From Pandoraea pulmonicola (GTDB lineage: Bacteria; Pseudomonadota; Gammaproteobacteria; Burkholderiales; Burkholderiaceae), in assembly GCF_000815105.2 (NCBI RefSeq), contig NZ_CP010310.2, positions 3,286,001 through 3,350,000 of the forward strand: a DNA stretch of 64,000 nucleotides. Reading direction: 5' to 3'. The position numbers and the translations under genes were made by a program. The notes below the pieces were generated by a model that was not told the DNA's origin, did not search any database, and saw only the letters and a list, made by a program, of their open reading frames with translations. Every line of letters begins with the position of its first letter. The stretch's first letter is position 1. Below are positions 39,001 through 47,142 of the stretch, piece by piece.

Positions 39001-39942
39001 TCCGACACCGGCAGCATGCTGCATGGCAAGGGCATGTTGATTGTCGTCCCCGACGACCACTGGCCGCGGCACCACCACGCACTCGACATGGCGTGTTCCC
39101 GCCAGGACATGAAAATGCACTCCTCCTGGACCACCGGACGCAAACGCCACGAGATTCCCGCACAGATGCAGAGCACCGGCAGTCTTCGCGTCAAGGACAT
39201 CCTGCTACCCGGCCAGTGTGGTGCGATGCCGATCGACGAACTGCGAAAGCGCGACATGGACACCGATGGGGACAACATCTTCCTCTACCTTGACTGTCCC
39301 GCGCTTGCGCACGCGATCGATGGCGCCATGCAGGCACGCGCGGCACAACGGGGGCCGACGCCCTCGTTCAAGCCCCCCAAGACCGCGCAGGTGGCGATCG
39401 ACCCGAACGGGATATATCGAGCCGGGCGTGCCAGGGAGATTATCGACGCACTGCGCGGGCACCATCTGATGGGCCGTGCGAGTTCGGCGGCCGCACGTTA
39501 TCTCGCCCAGCCGAACGAGATACGCGAGCAAATTGCCAAGGCGTTTAAGGCTCGACTCCAGGCCCAATTGCAAACCAGCGCGGCGCTTCCCGTCGAATTG
39601 AGCACACTGATCGATAAAGAAGGCGAGAATCTTGATATGCGCGATTTCCTGACGATGGCTGCCAAGGCGGGTACGGACGCGCTCAAGTCCGATACCGGCA
39701 TAACTTTGTTCAATCGATGGATGCGGTCGTTCGAGCAGGCTGAAGCCAGTTGCAAGGCAGACCCTCGCCGAGTGCGCACCATCCCCTACACCAAAGCCAC
39801 CGCACGAGCGTTACGCGACGGCAGTTTCGATCCCGAAAAAACACTGGACGAGCTGCGCAGGAACCCGACGATGGCCGCGGGCGTCATGCAAATCGGCATT
39901 GAGATGCTACGGCCAGTGCTTCCCTCGACCCAACCCAAATGA
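33046..39942 (+). CDS. SKWP-repeat protein (RipS/XopAD-type effector homologue)
   Basis: 2298 residues. The first ~100 are rich in Ser, Pro and Arg with no signal peptide, as in type III secreted proteins. Residues ~218-1345 form about 26 tandem 43-residue helical repeats with the core LNALSKWPD, the hallmark of the Ralstonia SKWP (RipS) and Xanthomonas XopAD effector families. One repeat pair at ~35040-35160 is fused by an in-frame deletion. The remaining ~950 residues are a conserved C-terminal region. Near its end is KRDMDTDGDNIFLYLD, with D2072, D2074 and D2076 in a DxDGD pattern. Secretion is inferred from homology; no secretion genes lie in this window. The whole reading frame is intact. 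Confidence 0.9.
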   Translation: MLPMSRSSSGSPPPSSSSAQRVQSSKRPPPVDRRPLLREQVREVSSSTSSLRSSGPEGRTTSSVCPPHRVAQAAQQRSGFRGNVAQTGAAGAREDARSTQYGLGGSSRHHWGPPRSESTVHAGHDGIVQTLHEHFRDGAFLDNTRWMDNHLGRLLEQSSYLGEEALSASISEVAQCLQNNAWFGSSQRGPMMHVANKLGKFTRMPDCATGLAAIASRLNARNFQARDTSIYLNAFCKFPGDPQCTRAALSLARHIIAARGPLIDQLDLRGITNTLNALSKWPDEADARDAALCLAQHIVKLGNALLVKLDPRSIAIILNALSKWPDQATARDAVLRLAQHIVKSSNALLVEFNSYDIAYTLNGLSKWPDQADSRDAALRLARHIAGLNNAALNKFNARSIANALNALSKWPDEADARSAALSLAPHVTEMDDAVPDTFRARNTAIILNALSKWPDQATARDAALRLARHIVQQGNALVGKFNARDTSGTLNALSKWPDQAVARDAGLRLAQHIVEPDNATLETFGAQSISNALNALSKWPAEAGARDAALRLAQHIVRLNSATLDTFNTQHVTNILNALSKWPDEIDARDAALYLAQHIAKVGNALVGKFNAKEIASALNALSKWPDQANTRDASLRLAQHIVRLDDAVLDTFNVQEIPNTLNALSKWPDQTEARDNGNTQNVVDTLNARNQWPTQADVKDAALRLAQRILRLNNATLNTFDAPSIGTTLNALSKWPGQAAARDAALRLAQIIVKMDDALLGKFITQDISKTLNALSKWPDSVDTRGAALRLAQHIIEMGNASIDKFNAQDIANTLNALNKWPDQTAVQDVVLRLARHIVGLNDATLDTFEAQGIANTLDALSKWPDSADARAAALHLAQHVAGLNSATLDAFNMQHITNTLSALSKWPDQAGACAAALLLAKHLAKVGNALVATFNAQHIARALNALSKWPEQEDARDALLYLAPRVIGLNNEVPDAFDAHNASKTLNALSKWPDQEAARDATRSLARHVVRLDHAALDTFGAHDIANALNALSKWRDVDDARNAALHLARHLVSSNCAVLNTFSAQFIANTLNALSKWPDQADARNVVLHLAQGISKLNDAALGKFVAQDIANTLNALSKWPGQATARDAALRMARHIVGRNDATLDWFNAQNIANTLNALCKWPDEVDARDAALCVAQHIDKMGNALVDKFNEHNIANALNALSKWPEQAAALRSAQRLAQHIVGPNKVALDAFSVHGISSILNALSKWSDDADARSAMSCVAQHIVKTGNALVGKFGIQDITNSLNALSKWSDQEDARDAAQCLAQHIAGLNNAALDRFDAQNIANILNALSKFLSVEACGHAMWAFFEHLHSRDEPWASYRLIELGQVANAVARLAMQRADQVLPAILAELLQSMGDHVHAHNMMRDAEALQIATTIKAMAALQLHKTLATLAPSTLARLHRLLPTGLPGDNLETLGNLCAGLLPLLRNNSLSRYRTETLHVLMALHPHMARKAACFISAPQHGTPADPPTTPPESFETRCLALTFYQLLKTYNVVASLAQESQADQRRGLLVRDWVNATLTQTRETLQRDLSDMSWNLIAQIEASDDVDDAMDRFMHREHERVTQACPPTRFDPALVHRAMRGEFREVAPTVGNTRHVLVDMMGRELPCEPRGAEDYSLFARITRLPLVEVKLPGTLSRFMLARTFRYDDQLWRFDMFGGSRLTKGRHQPVEAILAGTSRGHDTLPAVPYADSAPGSALMNLVRKLAPLKEDWARMQRALLETVPHTHVGEGTLTIGWFDDVPGASHPFKPQIDGTPLALCPNDGCGFIKASVAQRIPALRERMQAWEAAPAQQRRDMSRVAPGTMAPQALQHFARDRAALDEARELMRAKLRTIDAAQIPQLQLHDLLVRGPYESMRIRAVPSADDRFHLPTQLCAGLAPGRTAPVLIGKPPYDKENLLPVAASAIATEASGDLTARFLARHFAIQYSYTGFDETSDTSDTGSMLHGKGMLIVVPDDHWPRHHHALDMACSRQDMKMHSSWTTGRKRHEIPAQMQSTGSLRVKDILLPGQCGAMPIDELRKRDMDTDGDNIFLYLDCPALAHAIDGAMQARAAQRGPTPSFKPPKTAQVAIDPNGIYRAGRAREIIDALRGHHLMGRASSAAARYLAQPNEIREQIAKAFKARLQAQLQTSAALPVELSTLIDKEGENLDMRDFLTMAAKAGTDALKSDTGITLFNRWMRSFEQAEASCKADPRRVRTIPYTKATARALRDGSFDPEKTLDELRRNPTMAAGVMQIGIEMLRPVLPSTQPK
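33700..37065 (+). repeat. SKWP tandem repeat array
   Basis: About 26 repeats with a 129 bp period. A typical unit reads LDTFNAQDIANTLNALSKWP and then DQADARDAALRLAQHI. The first and last units are degenerate. At ~35075 a unit lacks about 22 residues. Variation is mainly in the loop before LNALSKWP and after AQHI. Confidence 0.9.
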
Positions 39943-40204
39943 TCGGTTCTGCCTCGGCAATCGGTGTGGGCGCCTCGAAAACAGGAGATTCAGTCCGCCA
40001 ACCGACTCCCGCCATGCCCGCGGCCCGGCTTCTCCAAACGGCAAAAAAGTAGCCCGCACGATGGTTTTTCCGCTTTTGCCAACTTTGCCCTGCCAAAATT
40101 GACAGCGCTATCATTTCTATGGACACTGATTTTCCTGGCATCGGCCGGACGCGAAAAAACAGCCGCGGCGACTCACGGAACGGGCGGCAACAGGAGACAA
40201 AGTC
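39943..40204. other. Gap between SKWP gene and porin gene
   Basis: 262 bp with no supported gene. It should contain the porin promoter; no clear terminator for the SKWP gene is visible. Confidence 0.35.
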
Positions 40205-41569
40205 ATGGCAATACCTCCCTGCTTCACTGCAGAGGCAGGCACCAGCGTGCATTTCAGGCCTCGCCATTTCCCGCGCAAAACACTCATGCCGGCGCTTCTG
40301 GTGAGCGGCCTGCTGTCGACCTGCGGCGCCGCCCAGGCTTACGACATCCGGACCAATCCATATCTGCTCGGCGACTGGGGTGGCTTGCGGACCGATTTGG
40401 CCGAGCGTGGCATTACCCTGAACTTGGGCTACACCGGCGAGGCCGCGCACAATTTCAGCGGCGGTCAGGAGAAGTTGACGCGGTACACCGACCAATGGGT
40501 GATCGGCAGCACGATGGATCTGGACAAGCTGGTCGGCTGGCGTGGGGGCACCTTTCAGATGACCATCACCGACCGCAATGGTCGCAACTTGGGCGCTGAC
40601 GCCGGCATCGGCAATAACATGCTGATCCAGGAAGTGTACGGTCGCGGCCAGACCTGGCACATGACGCAGTTCTGGCTGAACCAGTCGTTCCTGGGCGGAC
40701 GGGTGCAATGGAAGATCGGCCGTCTCACCGTGGGCGAGGACTTCGCCAACTTCTCCTGCGCCTTTCAGAACCTGACCTTCTGCGGCTCGCAACCCGGCAA
40801 CCTGGTCGGCAGCTACTGGGTCAACTGGCCCACCAGCCAGTGGGCTACCCGTCTGAAGATCAATACGTCGGAACAGACCTACGTGCAGGCCGGCATCTAT
40901 CAGGTCAACCCAAACTACGTGAACGACGACTACGCGCGCAGCCACGGCCTGTCGCTGGACAATCCCAGCGGCACCACCGGCGCCCTGGTCCCACTGGAAT
41001 TCGGCTGGCGGCCGGATTGGAATGGCCTGCCCGGCTCGTACAAGTTCGGCGTCTGGTACAACACCTCGAACGGCAAGGATCTGTACCAGGACGTCAATCA
41101 CGCCCCGCGCGGCGAGACCGGCCTGGCGCCGCGCGAGCGCAACGGCCAGTATGGCGTGTACATCAACTTCGAACAGCAGGTCAGTGGCACCGCGGGCGGC
41201 CGCGGCGCTTCGGTGTTTCTGAACATCTCGCAGGCTGACCGCGAGACGGCGGCGCAGGACCATCAAATCGCACTTGGCCTGCAGTACAAGGGGCCATTCG
41301 CCCGGGCCCGCGACGTCATTGGCGTGGCGCTCGGCGCCACCCACAACAACGGTCGCTACGCCCGCTATGTGCGCCAGCAGGATCAGCGCCTGGGGACAAA
41401 CACCAAGGTGGGCGACGGTTATGAGTATGTGGCCGAGGTCTATTACAGTTGGTCGCCGATGCCCTCCATTTACCTGCGGCCCAATCTGCAGTACATCAGG
41501 CACCCAGGGGGCACCAGCGCCAACCACGACGCTTTCATAGTGGGTTTGAAGACCGGCATCACGTTCTGA
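40205..41569 (+). CDS. Carbohydrate-selective porin, OprB family
   Basis: 454 residues. The signal peptide LLVSGLLSTCGAAQA lies inside an extended ~40-residue leader. The mature start YDIRTNPYLLGDWGGLRTDL with ERGITLNLGYTGEAAHN is diagnostic for OprB porins, and the protein ends in an aromatic-containing strand (FIVGLKTGITF). OprB porins admit glucose and related sugars across the outer membrane. AGGAGA lies 8 nt before ATG 40205. A convergent LacI-family gene follows and may control it. Confidence 0.9.
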   Translation: MAIPPCFTAEAGTSVHFRPRHFPRKTLMPALLVSGLLSTCGAAQAYDIRTNPYLLGDWGGLRTDLAERGITLNLGYTGEAAHNFSGGQEKLTRYTDQWVIGSTMDLDKLVGWRGGTFQMTITDRNGRNLGADAGIGNNMLIQEVYGRGQTWHMTQFWLNQSFLGGRVQWKIGRLTVGEDFANFSCAFQNLTFCGSQPGNLVGSYWVNWPTSQWATRLKINTSEQTYVQAGIYQVNPNYVNDDYARSHGLSLDNPSGTTGALVPLEFGWRPDWNGLPGSYKFGVWYNTSNGKDLYQDVNHAPRGETGLAPRERNGQYGVYINFEQQVSGTAGGRGASVFLNISQADRETAAQDHQIALGLQYKGPFARARDVIGVALGATHNNGRYARYVRQQDQRLGTNTKVGDGYEYVAEVYYSWSPMPSIYLRPNLQYIRHPGGTSANHDAFIVGLKTGITF

Positions 41570-41641
41570 GCGCACCACACCACGAGGAGACAGACGCGAT
41601 GCCGATATCGCACCGGATCGCTCGAGCCGATTCCGTGATGC

Positions 41642-42661
41642 TCAGGCCGGTGCCCGCGTCGAGTCGCGCACCACTATTTCGTAGCCCAGGGTCCACGCCC
41701 GTGCCCGCGGCTCGCGCGAGGCCAACTGTTCGACGGCCGCATAAGCCATGTCGCGGATCGGCTGTCGCACAGTGGTCAGCTTGGGCCAGGTCTGGCGCGA
41801 CAGGGGGGTGTCGTCGTAGCCCGCCACCGACAGATTCTCGGGTACCTTGATGCCACGCGCATGCGCCGCATACAGCACGCCGGCCGCCATGTCGTCGTTG
41901 GCCGCGAAGATCGCGGTCGGCGGATCGGCGTGGGCAAGCAGACTCTGCCCGCAACGTACGCCGGAATCGAATGAGTGCAGGCCCTGCTCCACCAGGCGTT
42001 CGTCGTACGCCAAGCCCTGCTCGATCAGCGCATCACGGTAGCCTTGCGTGCGCTCGCCGGCGGCACCGTGGTCGGGATGCCCAGCCACGAAACCGATACG
42101 GCGATGGCCCAGCCCCAGCAGATAGCGGGTCATGTCGCGTGCCGCCGAGCGGTCGTCGGTGCTGACTTCCATCCCCCTGGCGCTGGGGGAACTGGGCGCC
42201 AACCGCACATACGGCACGTCGCTGTGATCAAGCACATCAACCAGGGCGCGCACGTCCGAGAGCGGGGGTGTGAGCACCAGCCCAGCGCAGGCATACTGGC
42301 GCGCCGACTGCTCGATCTGCGCGGCCAGGTCGGGCGCACGATAGTCGCAGGGATATAGCAACAGGCTGTGGAAATAACGCTTGCAGGCGTCTAGCGCGCC
42401 TTGCTGGACATTGATCAGGTAGTTGTCACTGGGATTGTCATAGACCAGCATGATCAGATCCGAACGCTTGCTGGCCAACCGGCGAGCCGACGGATTGGGC
42501 TGGTACTTCAGCAGCGCGATCGCCGCCATGACCTTGGCCCGGGTCTTTTCGCTGATGTTGGGCTCAGTGTTCAACACGCGCGAGACCGTCTTGATGGACA
42601 CGCCCGCCTCGGCCGCCACGTCGTCAACGGTGACGGAACCCTTTTCCTTGCGGGTCGCCAT
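41642..42661 (-). CDS. LacI/GalR-family transcriptional regulator
   Basis: 339 residues. The N-terminal HTH VTVDDVAAEAGVSIKTVSRV with the hinge helix (YQPNPSARRLASKRS) is followed by a periplasmic-binding-protein-like sugar domain (IGFVAGHPDHGAAGERTQGY, AIFAANDDMAAGVLYAAHARG). It is convergent with the OprB porin gene, so sugar-dependent control of that porin is plausible. The inducer is unknown. Confidence 0.9.
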   Translation of the reverse strand: MATRKEKGSVTVDDVAAEAGVSIKTVSRVLNTEPNISEKTRAKVMAAIALLKYQPNPSARRLASKRSDLIMLVYDNPSDNYLINVQQGALDACKRYFHSLLLYPCDYRAPDLAAQIEQSARQYACAGLVLTPPLSDVRALVDVLDHSDVPYVRLAPSSPSARGMEVSTDDRSAARDMTRYLLGLGHRRIGFVAGHPDHGAAGERTQGYRDALIEQGLAYDERLVEQGLHSFDSGVRCGQSLLAHADPPTAIFAANDDMAAGVLYAAHARGIKVPENLSVAGYDDTPLSRQTWPKLTTVRQPIRDMAYAAVEQLASREPRARAWTLGYEIVVRDSTRAPA

Positions 42662-42670
42662 GCCTCGGCC

Positions 42671-42964
42671 TCAGCGTCCGGCGGCTTTCGCGCTCGGATT
42701 CAGCGCCGCGAACAGGGCCACGGACAGAGCCGATTGCCCTGCCTCGCCGCGGACCCTGATCCGTGCGGTGTCCACGCACGCCGCGGTCTCGCCTGGCCCG
42801 CTCACCACGATCACGGGCTCGCCGTGCATGTCATCCGACACGACACGCAGGCTCGACAACGGTATGGCAACGCTCTCCACCGCCGCTTGCGAGACCGCCT
42901 TCGACAGCAGTGCATTCAAGGCGGCCGAATGGTCTCGCTTGATTTGGACGCTCAAGCTTGGCAT
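42671..42964 (-). CDS. Small tautomerase-like protein
   Basis: 97 residues from ATG 42964, giving Met-Pro (MPSLSVQIKRDHSAALNALL). The pattern of an N-terminal Pro, a strand, a helix of small residues and IPLSSLRVVSDDM fits the 4-oxalocrotonate tautomerase/MIF superfamily, in which Pro-1 is the catalytic base after Met removal. Longer in-frame starts (ATG 43015 or 43018, with AGGAG) would hide that Pro. It lies 9 bp from the LacI gene start and shares its strand, so the two are probably co-transcribed. The family assignment is tentative. Confidence 0.5.
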   Translation of the reverse strand: MPSLSVQIKRDHSAALNALLSKAVSQAAVESVAIPLSSLRVVSDDMHGEPVIVVSGPGETAACVDTARIRVRGEAGQSALSVALFAALNPSAKAAGR

Positions 42965-43139
42965 GACGAAATCCAGTATTCCCAATAGCGACGGCGATCG
43001 TTGCTGACCAGCCATCATCTCCTGACCAGGGCCAGATAATACCGCAGCCCTTCTACGATGAGAATCAGGCAAATGCGGGCAAGAAATCGAGGCCGGATGG
43101 AATTCGTGGATGCCAACGAGTTAAGCCGCGACGGCGTGC

Positions 43140-43805
43140 TTATCGGAAGAACCGAAAACCTTGCAGCGCCCGCTCCAGTCGATTGAATGCGTGGTCGTCC
43201 GAGAACGGTGGTGTGCGCGGCGGATCATAGGCATCACCGTTGGTGCCACTGACAATAAGGTCAATGGCATAACAAGCACCCGCGTGTTCGACACGATAAC
43301 TCCGCGCATTCAATCGATGGTTCATCCCGGCGTCACTGAGCTCGAAGGTCGTGAAATTCAGCCCGGCAAGCTGAACATGACCGGATCGCTGCGTGGGCAA
43401 TTGATAACCGCTCGGGGCTTGCAAGCAGGTGCGGATGGATTTTGCGGCACGGCTAACGCCGATGCGGAGTTCGCCACGCGTTAAATCGTTGGAGCCTTTG
43501 AGCACCAGCGCGACCACCGGTGTACCCTTCTCTCCGGGATCGGCATAGAGTCTCCAGGCGGTGCTGGTCAGAAAATAGCCAATATCGAAGCGCTTTCTCG
43601 CCTCGAAGTCTGATGGATAGTCGATGTAAAACCCGAACGGTTTGCTGGTGAAACGCTTCAACGCAGACGGGTTGTCTGGTGCGGCCGCTGTTGTCGTTGT
43701 CGCCGTTGTCGCCGATGCCGGCGTATCAGACGGCAACGTCGAAGCCAATGCACTAGTCGACACATATAGCGTTAGCAGACATGCGAGCAATCTGTAATGG
43801 ACCAT
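43140..43805 (-). CDS. Secreted protein of unknown function
   Basis: 221 residues from ATG 43805, preceded by GGAGAACTCATC. MVHYRLLACLLTLYVSTSALAS is a signal peptide with cleavage near ALA. A Thr/Ala-rich linker precedes a domain starting RFTSKPFGFYIDYPSDFEA, with two Cys near the middle and the end. No known motif was recognised. Confidence 0.7.
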   Translation of the reverse strand: MVHYRLLACLLTLYVSTSALASTLPSDTPASATTATTTTAAAPDNPSALKRFTSKPFGFYIDYPSDFEARKRFDIGYFLTSTAWRLYADPGEKGTPVVALVLKGSNDLTRGELRIGVSRAAKSIRTCLQAPSGYQLPTQRSGHVQLAGLNFTTFELSDAGMNHRLNARSYRVEHAGACYAIDLIVSGTNGDAYDPPRTPPFSDDHAFNRLERALQGFRFFR

Positions 43806-44052
43806 GATGAGTTCTCCAAGGCGGGCAACGGGTTGCCGTTGCCGTGTAGGGGCTTTCAAACCACGAGGTCTTTACCCACGATCAAACGACGTCGTTTCGG
43901 ATGCCTGGCTACGCTCGCGTTGGCGTATGCGACCACTGCATATGCAAGAGAACCAGCCCGCATTCCATTCCCAGCGAAAGGCGCACTCCATGACCGCTAT
44001 ATATGTGCAGACGTTCAGGTGTGTCGTTCGTTCTGACTTCCACGCGCAGCGC
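43806..44052. other. Gap downstream of poxB
   Basis: 247 bp containing the promoter of the secreted-protein gene. No gene is supported. Confidence 0.3.
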
Positions 44053-45780
44053 TTACCTCCGAAAATTGGATTTCGCAAGGTCGAGTATCTCGTCGCCGCG
44101 TCCGTTGAGGACCGCTTTCAGCATGTAAAGGCTGAAACCTTCCGCCATGCCGAGCGTGATTTTTGGCGGCAGGGCGAGTTCCATTCGATTGACGACGGCG
44201 TCAACCAGTACCGGGCCTGGATGAGAGAAAGCCTCCCGGAGCTTGTTCTCGACATCAGCCGGGTTCTCGATCCGCACCCCCTTGATGCCAACGGCTTCCG
44301 CCATCGCCGCAAAGTTCGGATTGAGGAGTGAGGTGCCGGTGTCGAGAAAGCCCGATGATTTCTGCTCGAGTTCGATGAAACCGAGCGCACCGTTATTGAA
44401 GACGATCACCTTTACCGGCAGTTGCAACTGGACGAGGCTGAGAAGATCTCCCATCAGCATGGTGAAGCCGCCATCTCCGGAAAGCGCGACGACCTGTCGC
44501 CCCGGACAGGCTGCCTGAGCGCCGATCGCCTGCGCCATGGCATTGGCCATGGAGCCGTGCCAAAACGAGCCAAGAAGTCGTCGATGGCCATTCATGGTGA
44601 GATAGCGAGCCGCCCACACGGTTGGCAAACCGACATCGCAGGTAAAGATCGCGTCCTGACTTGCGAGCTCGTTCGCGATACGCAGCACATATTGAGGGTG
44701 GAGTGGACCGTCAGGGCGTCCTGTCGCAAGTTCATCGAGCGTCTGCCGCGCCTGTTGATAATGCGCGAGCGCCGCATCCAGATGCGCACGGTCGGTCTTC
44801 TGCACGAGTTTCGGACCGAGCAAGCGCAAAGTGGAACTCACATCGCCGATCAGCCCGATATCGACAGAGGCACGCCGACCGATCACCTCGCCCCGTATAT
44901 CGATCTGCGCGATGCGTGCATTTTTCGGGTAGAACTGGCGATAGGGAAAATCCGTGCCCAGCATGAGGAGTGCGTCGCAGCTTTCCATGGCGTGATAGCC
45001 GGACGAGAAGCCGATGAGACCGGTCATGCCAACGTCGAAGGGATTCTCCCACTCGAGGCCCTCTTTTCCGCGCATCGCGTGAACGATCGGCGCCTTGAGC
45101 GTTTCAGCGAGCGCAAGCACTTCCGTACGCGCCTGAGCGGCACCACCTCCGCATAGCATCGTCACGCGTTTGGCGCCGTTCAGCAGGGCCGCAAGGCGCT
45201 CGACAGCCTCCTGCGGAGGCACCATGGCGGGGCGCACCGGCAGGAGGCCGTCAGACTTGGGAGTGGGGGCGTCCGTGGCGGGCTTCAGGGCGACGTCGCC
45301 GGGAATCACGACGACCGAAACGCACCGTTCGCTCACCGCTCGGCGAATAGCGATTTCAAGCACACGGGGCAACTGCTCGGCGCTGGAGACGAGTTCACAA
45401 TAACCGCTGCATTCGCGGAATAGCTGTTCGGGATGAGTTTCCTGGAAATAGCCGGAGCCGATTTCGGGAGAGGGAATGTGGGCGGCGATGGCGAGCACCG
45501 GCACACGCGAGCGGTGGCAATCGAACAGCCCATTGACGAGATGCAGATTGCCTGGCCCGCAACTCCCGGCGCAAACCGCAAGATCGCCTGTGATAGCGGC
45601 TTCGGCGCCCGCGGCAAAGGCGGCGACCTCCTCATGCCGGACATGGACCCAATCGATGCCACCGTGACGCTGCAGCGCGTCGGTGAAACCGTTCAAGCTA
45701 TCTCCGACGATTCCATAAACACGGCGAACGCCAGCAACAGCGAGCGTTTCGACCATCTGATCAGCTACGGTGCGAGCCAT
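44053..45780 (-). CDS. poxB: Pyruvate:quinone oxidoreductase / pyruvate oxidase
   Basis: 575 residues, close to E. coli PoxB (572). It is a ThDP- and FAD-dependent enzyme that decarboxylates pyruvate to acetate and CO2 and passes electrons to quinone. [14 protein letters not shown] and [16 protein letters not shown] (catalytic Glu) lie in the PYR domain, and the ThDP motif [20 protein letters not shown] in the C-terminal domain. GGAGGTGATC precedes ATG 45780. It is the last gene of an operon that would generate pyruvate, which fits its job. Confidence 0.9.
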   Translation of the reverse strand: MARTVADQMVETLAVAGVRRVYGIVGDSLNGFTDALQRHGGIDWVHVRHEEVAAFAAGAEAAITGDLAVCAGSCGPGNLHLVNGLFDCHRSRVPVLAIAAHIPSPEIGSGYFQETHPEQLFRECSGYCELVSSAEQLPRVLEIAIRRAVSERCVSVVVIPGDVALKPATDAPTPKSDGLLPVRPAMVPPQEAVERLAALLNGAKRVTMLCGGGAAQARTEVLALAETLKAPIVHAMRGKEGLEWENPFDVGMTGLIGFSSGYHAMESCDALLMLGTDFPYRQFYPKNARIAQIDIRGEVIGRRASVDIGLIGDVSSTLRLLGPKLVQKTDRAHLDAALAHYQQARQTLDELATGRPDGPLHPQYVLRIANELASQDAIFTCDVGLPTVWAARYLTMNGHRRLLGSFWHGSMANAMAQAIGAQAACPGRQVVALSGDGGFTMLMGDLLSLVQLQLPVKVIVFNNGALGFIELEQKSSGFLDTGTSLLNPNFAAMAEAVGIKGVRIENPADVENKLREAFSHPGPVLVDAVVNRMELALPPKITLGMAEGFSLYMLKAVLNGRGDEILDLAKSNFRR

Positions 45781-45804
45781 GATCACCTCCATCAGGCTAT
45801 TGGG

Positions 45805-47130
45805 TCAGATCAGATGCAACTCTCTCGCTGCTGCCGTAAGCTCGTCGCGAAAGGCCGGGTCTGCGATTTCGATCAGACCGCGCGCCCTCTCGTCGGACGA
45901 CAAGCCGCGGAGATTGCACAGACCGTGCTCCGTAACGATGTACTGGGTCTCGATCCGTGGGTCAGTCGCCGGCCCCTGCAGCCGCGGAACGATCCGTGAG
46001 ACCTTGCCATGCGCCGCTGTTGACGACGCAGCGATGAAAGACAAGCCACCTTTGGAATAAGAGGCGCCGCGCACGAAATCGAGCTGGCCACCCGCGGCGC
46101 TGTATTGGTGCTCGTTCAGATATTCCGCGTTCACCTGGCCACTCAAATCCACCTCGATCATCGAATTCACCGATACGACGTTGTCGTTAAGCCCGATAAC
46201 GCGCGGATCATTCACATAATCGGCCATACGGCATTCGATGGACGGATTGTCGTTGATGAGGTCGTAAGTACTGGCGCTGCCCATAGCGACATTGAAGACG
46301 CTTCGCATCGGATCCGTGGTCTTGCGCCGATTGGTCACTGCACCGCAGGCGATAAGGCTGGCAAGACCGTCGCCCAACAATTCCGAATGGACACCAAGGT
46401 CTTTGCGGTCCCGCAGTTCGCCCGCGATGATGTCCGGCACCCCGCCGACGCCAAATTGAACGCACGCGCCATCTTCGATCATGGGGAGGATGTGCCCCGC
46501 AATCTTGCGCTCCACCTCCCCGGCCACCCTGCTCGCGGCATATTGAAGATCGCTCGCATGCTCTATCACCGCATCCACTTGCGAGATGTGGACCAGACCC
46601 GTGCCGAGACTACGGGGGAGATTGGCATTGACTTCCACGACAATCCGCTTTGACCGTTCGATGCCGGCCAGGGAATAGGCGCCGGTCAAACCAAAGCTGA
46701 ACCAGCCGGCCCGGTCCATGGGGGCCACCTGGAGAAGAAAGACATCGGGTGTCAGCCGCTCGCGAATGATGCGCGGAATCATACTGAAGGAGGCGGGCAC
46801 GAAGAAGATCGCCTTCTTCGCATGTTCGCCCCCAGCCTTGATCAGCGCACGCTCGTTCTCGCCAACATAGAAAGGATATGGCTTGACCACGTCCATCAGT
46901 TCCGGACGCAACATGGCTTCCGCCGTTGCGGTCGTGGCATGCATGTAATAGACGCGCAGCTCATCGAAAAGCCCGGACCGTGCTCGTTCCATTAACGCGC
47001 CAATCAAGGCAGGCGGCTGTGCGGCAAAGAAACCCAGAAGGACGACGGCGCGGCGGGGTAACTGTCCCAGAGCCGCTTCCGGTGTCATAAGCTTGCGTTG
47101 GTAAGCGTCATGAAAATCAAGCATGGGCAT
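45805..47130 (-). CDS. Acetyl-CoA hydrolase/transferase-family CoA-transferase (Ict/RipA-like)
   Basis: 441 residues of the 4-hydroxybutyrate CoA-transferase type. VQFGVGGVPDIIAGEL, LHSELLGDGL-like (LGVHSELLGDGLASL) and GGQLDFVRGASYSKGG are family motifs; the E in HSEL is the expected thioester-forming Glu. In the itaconate pathway this family (RipA/Ict) moves CoA from succinyl-CoA to itaconate. The genes for a MaoC hydratase and a CitE-like lyase immediately upstream support that role. Mesaconate is an alternative substrate. The gap to poxB is 24 bp. Confidence 0.85.
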   Translation of the reverse strand: MPMLDFHDAYQRKLMTPEAALGQLPRRAVVLLGFFAAQPPALIGALMERARSGLFDELRVYYMHATTATAEAMLRPELMDVVKPYPFYVGENERALIKAGGEHAKKAIFFVPASFSMIPRIIRERLTPDVFLLQVAPMDRAGWFSFGLTGAYSLAGIERSKRIVVEVNANLPRSLGTGLVHISQVDAVIEHASDLQYAASRVAGEVERKIAGHILPMIEDGACVQFGVGGVPDIIAGELRDRKDLGVHSELLGDGLASLIACGAVTNRRKTTDPMRSVFNVAMGSASTYDLINDNPSIECRMADYVNDPRVIGLNDNVVSVNSMIEVDLSGQVNAEYLNEHQYSAAGGQLDFVRGASYSKGGLSFIAASSTAAHGKVSRIVPRLQGPATDPRIETQYIVTEHGLCNLRGLSSDERARGLIEIADPAFRDELTAAARELHLI

Positions 47131-47142
47131 GCTCCGGTGACG

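Noticed and set aside
39884..41578. 564-residue minus-strand open frame
   Set aside because: It lies over the OprB porin gene, whose plus-strand product has clear family motifs and a signal peptide.
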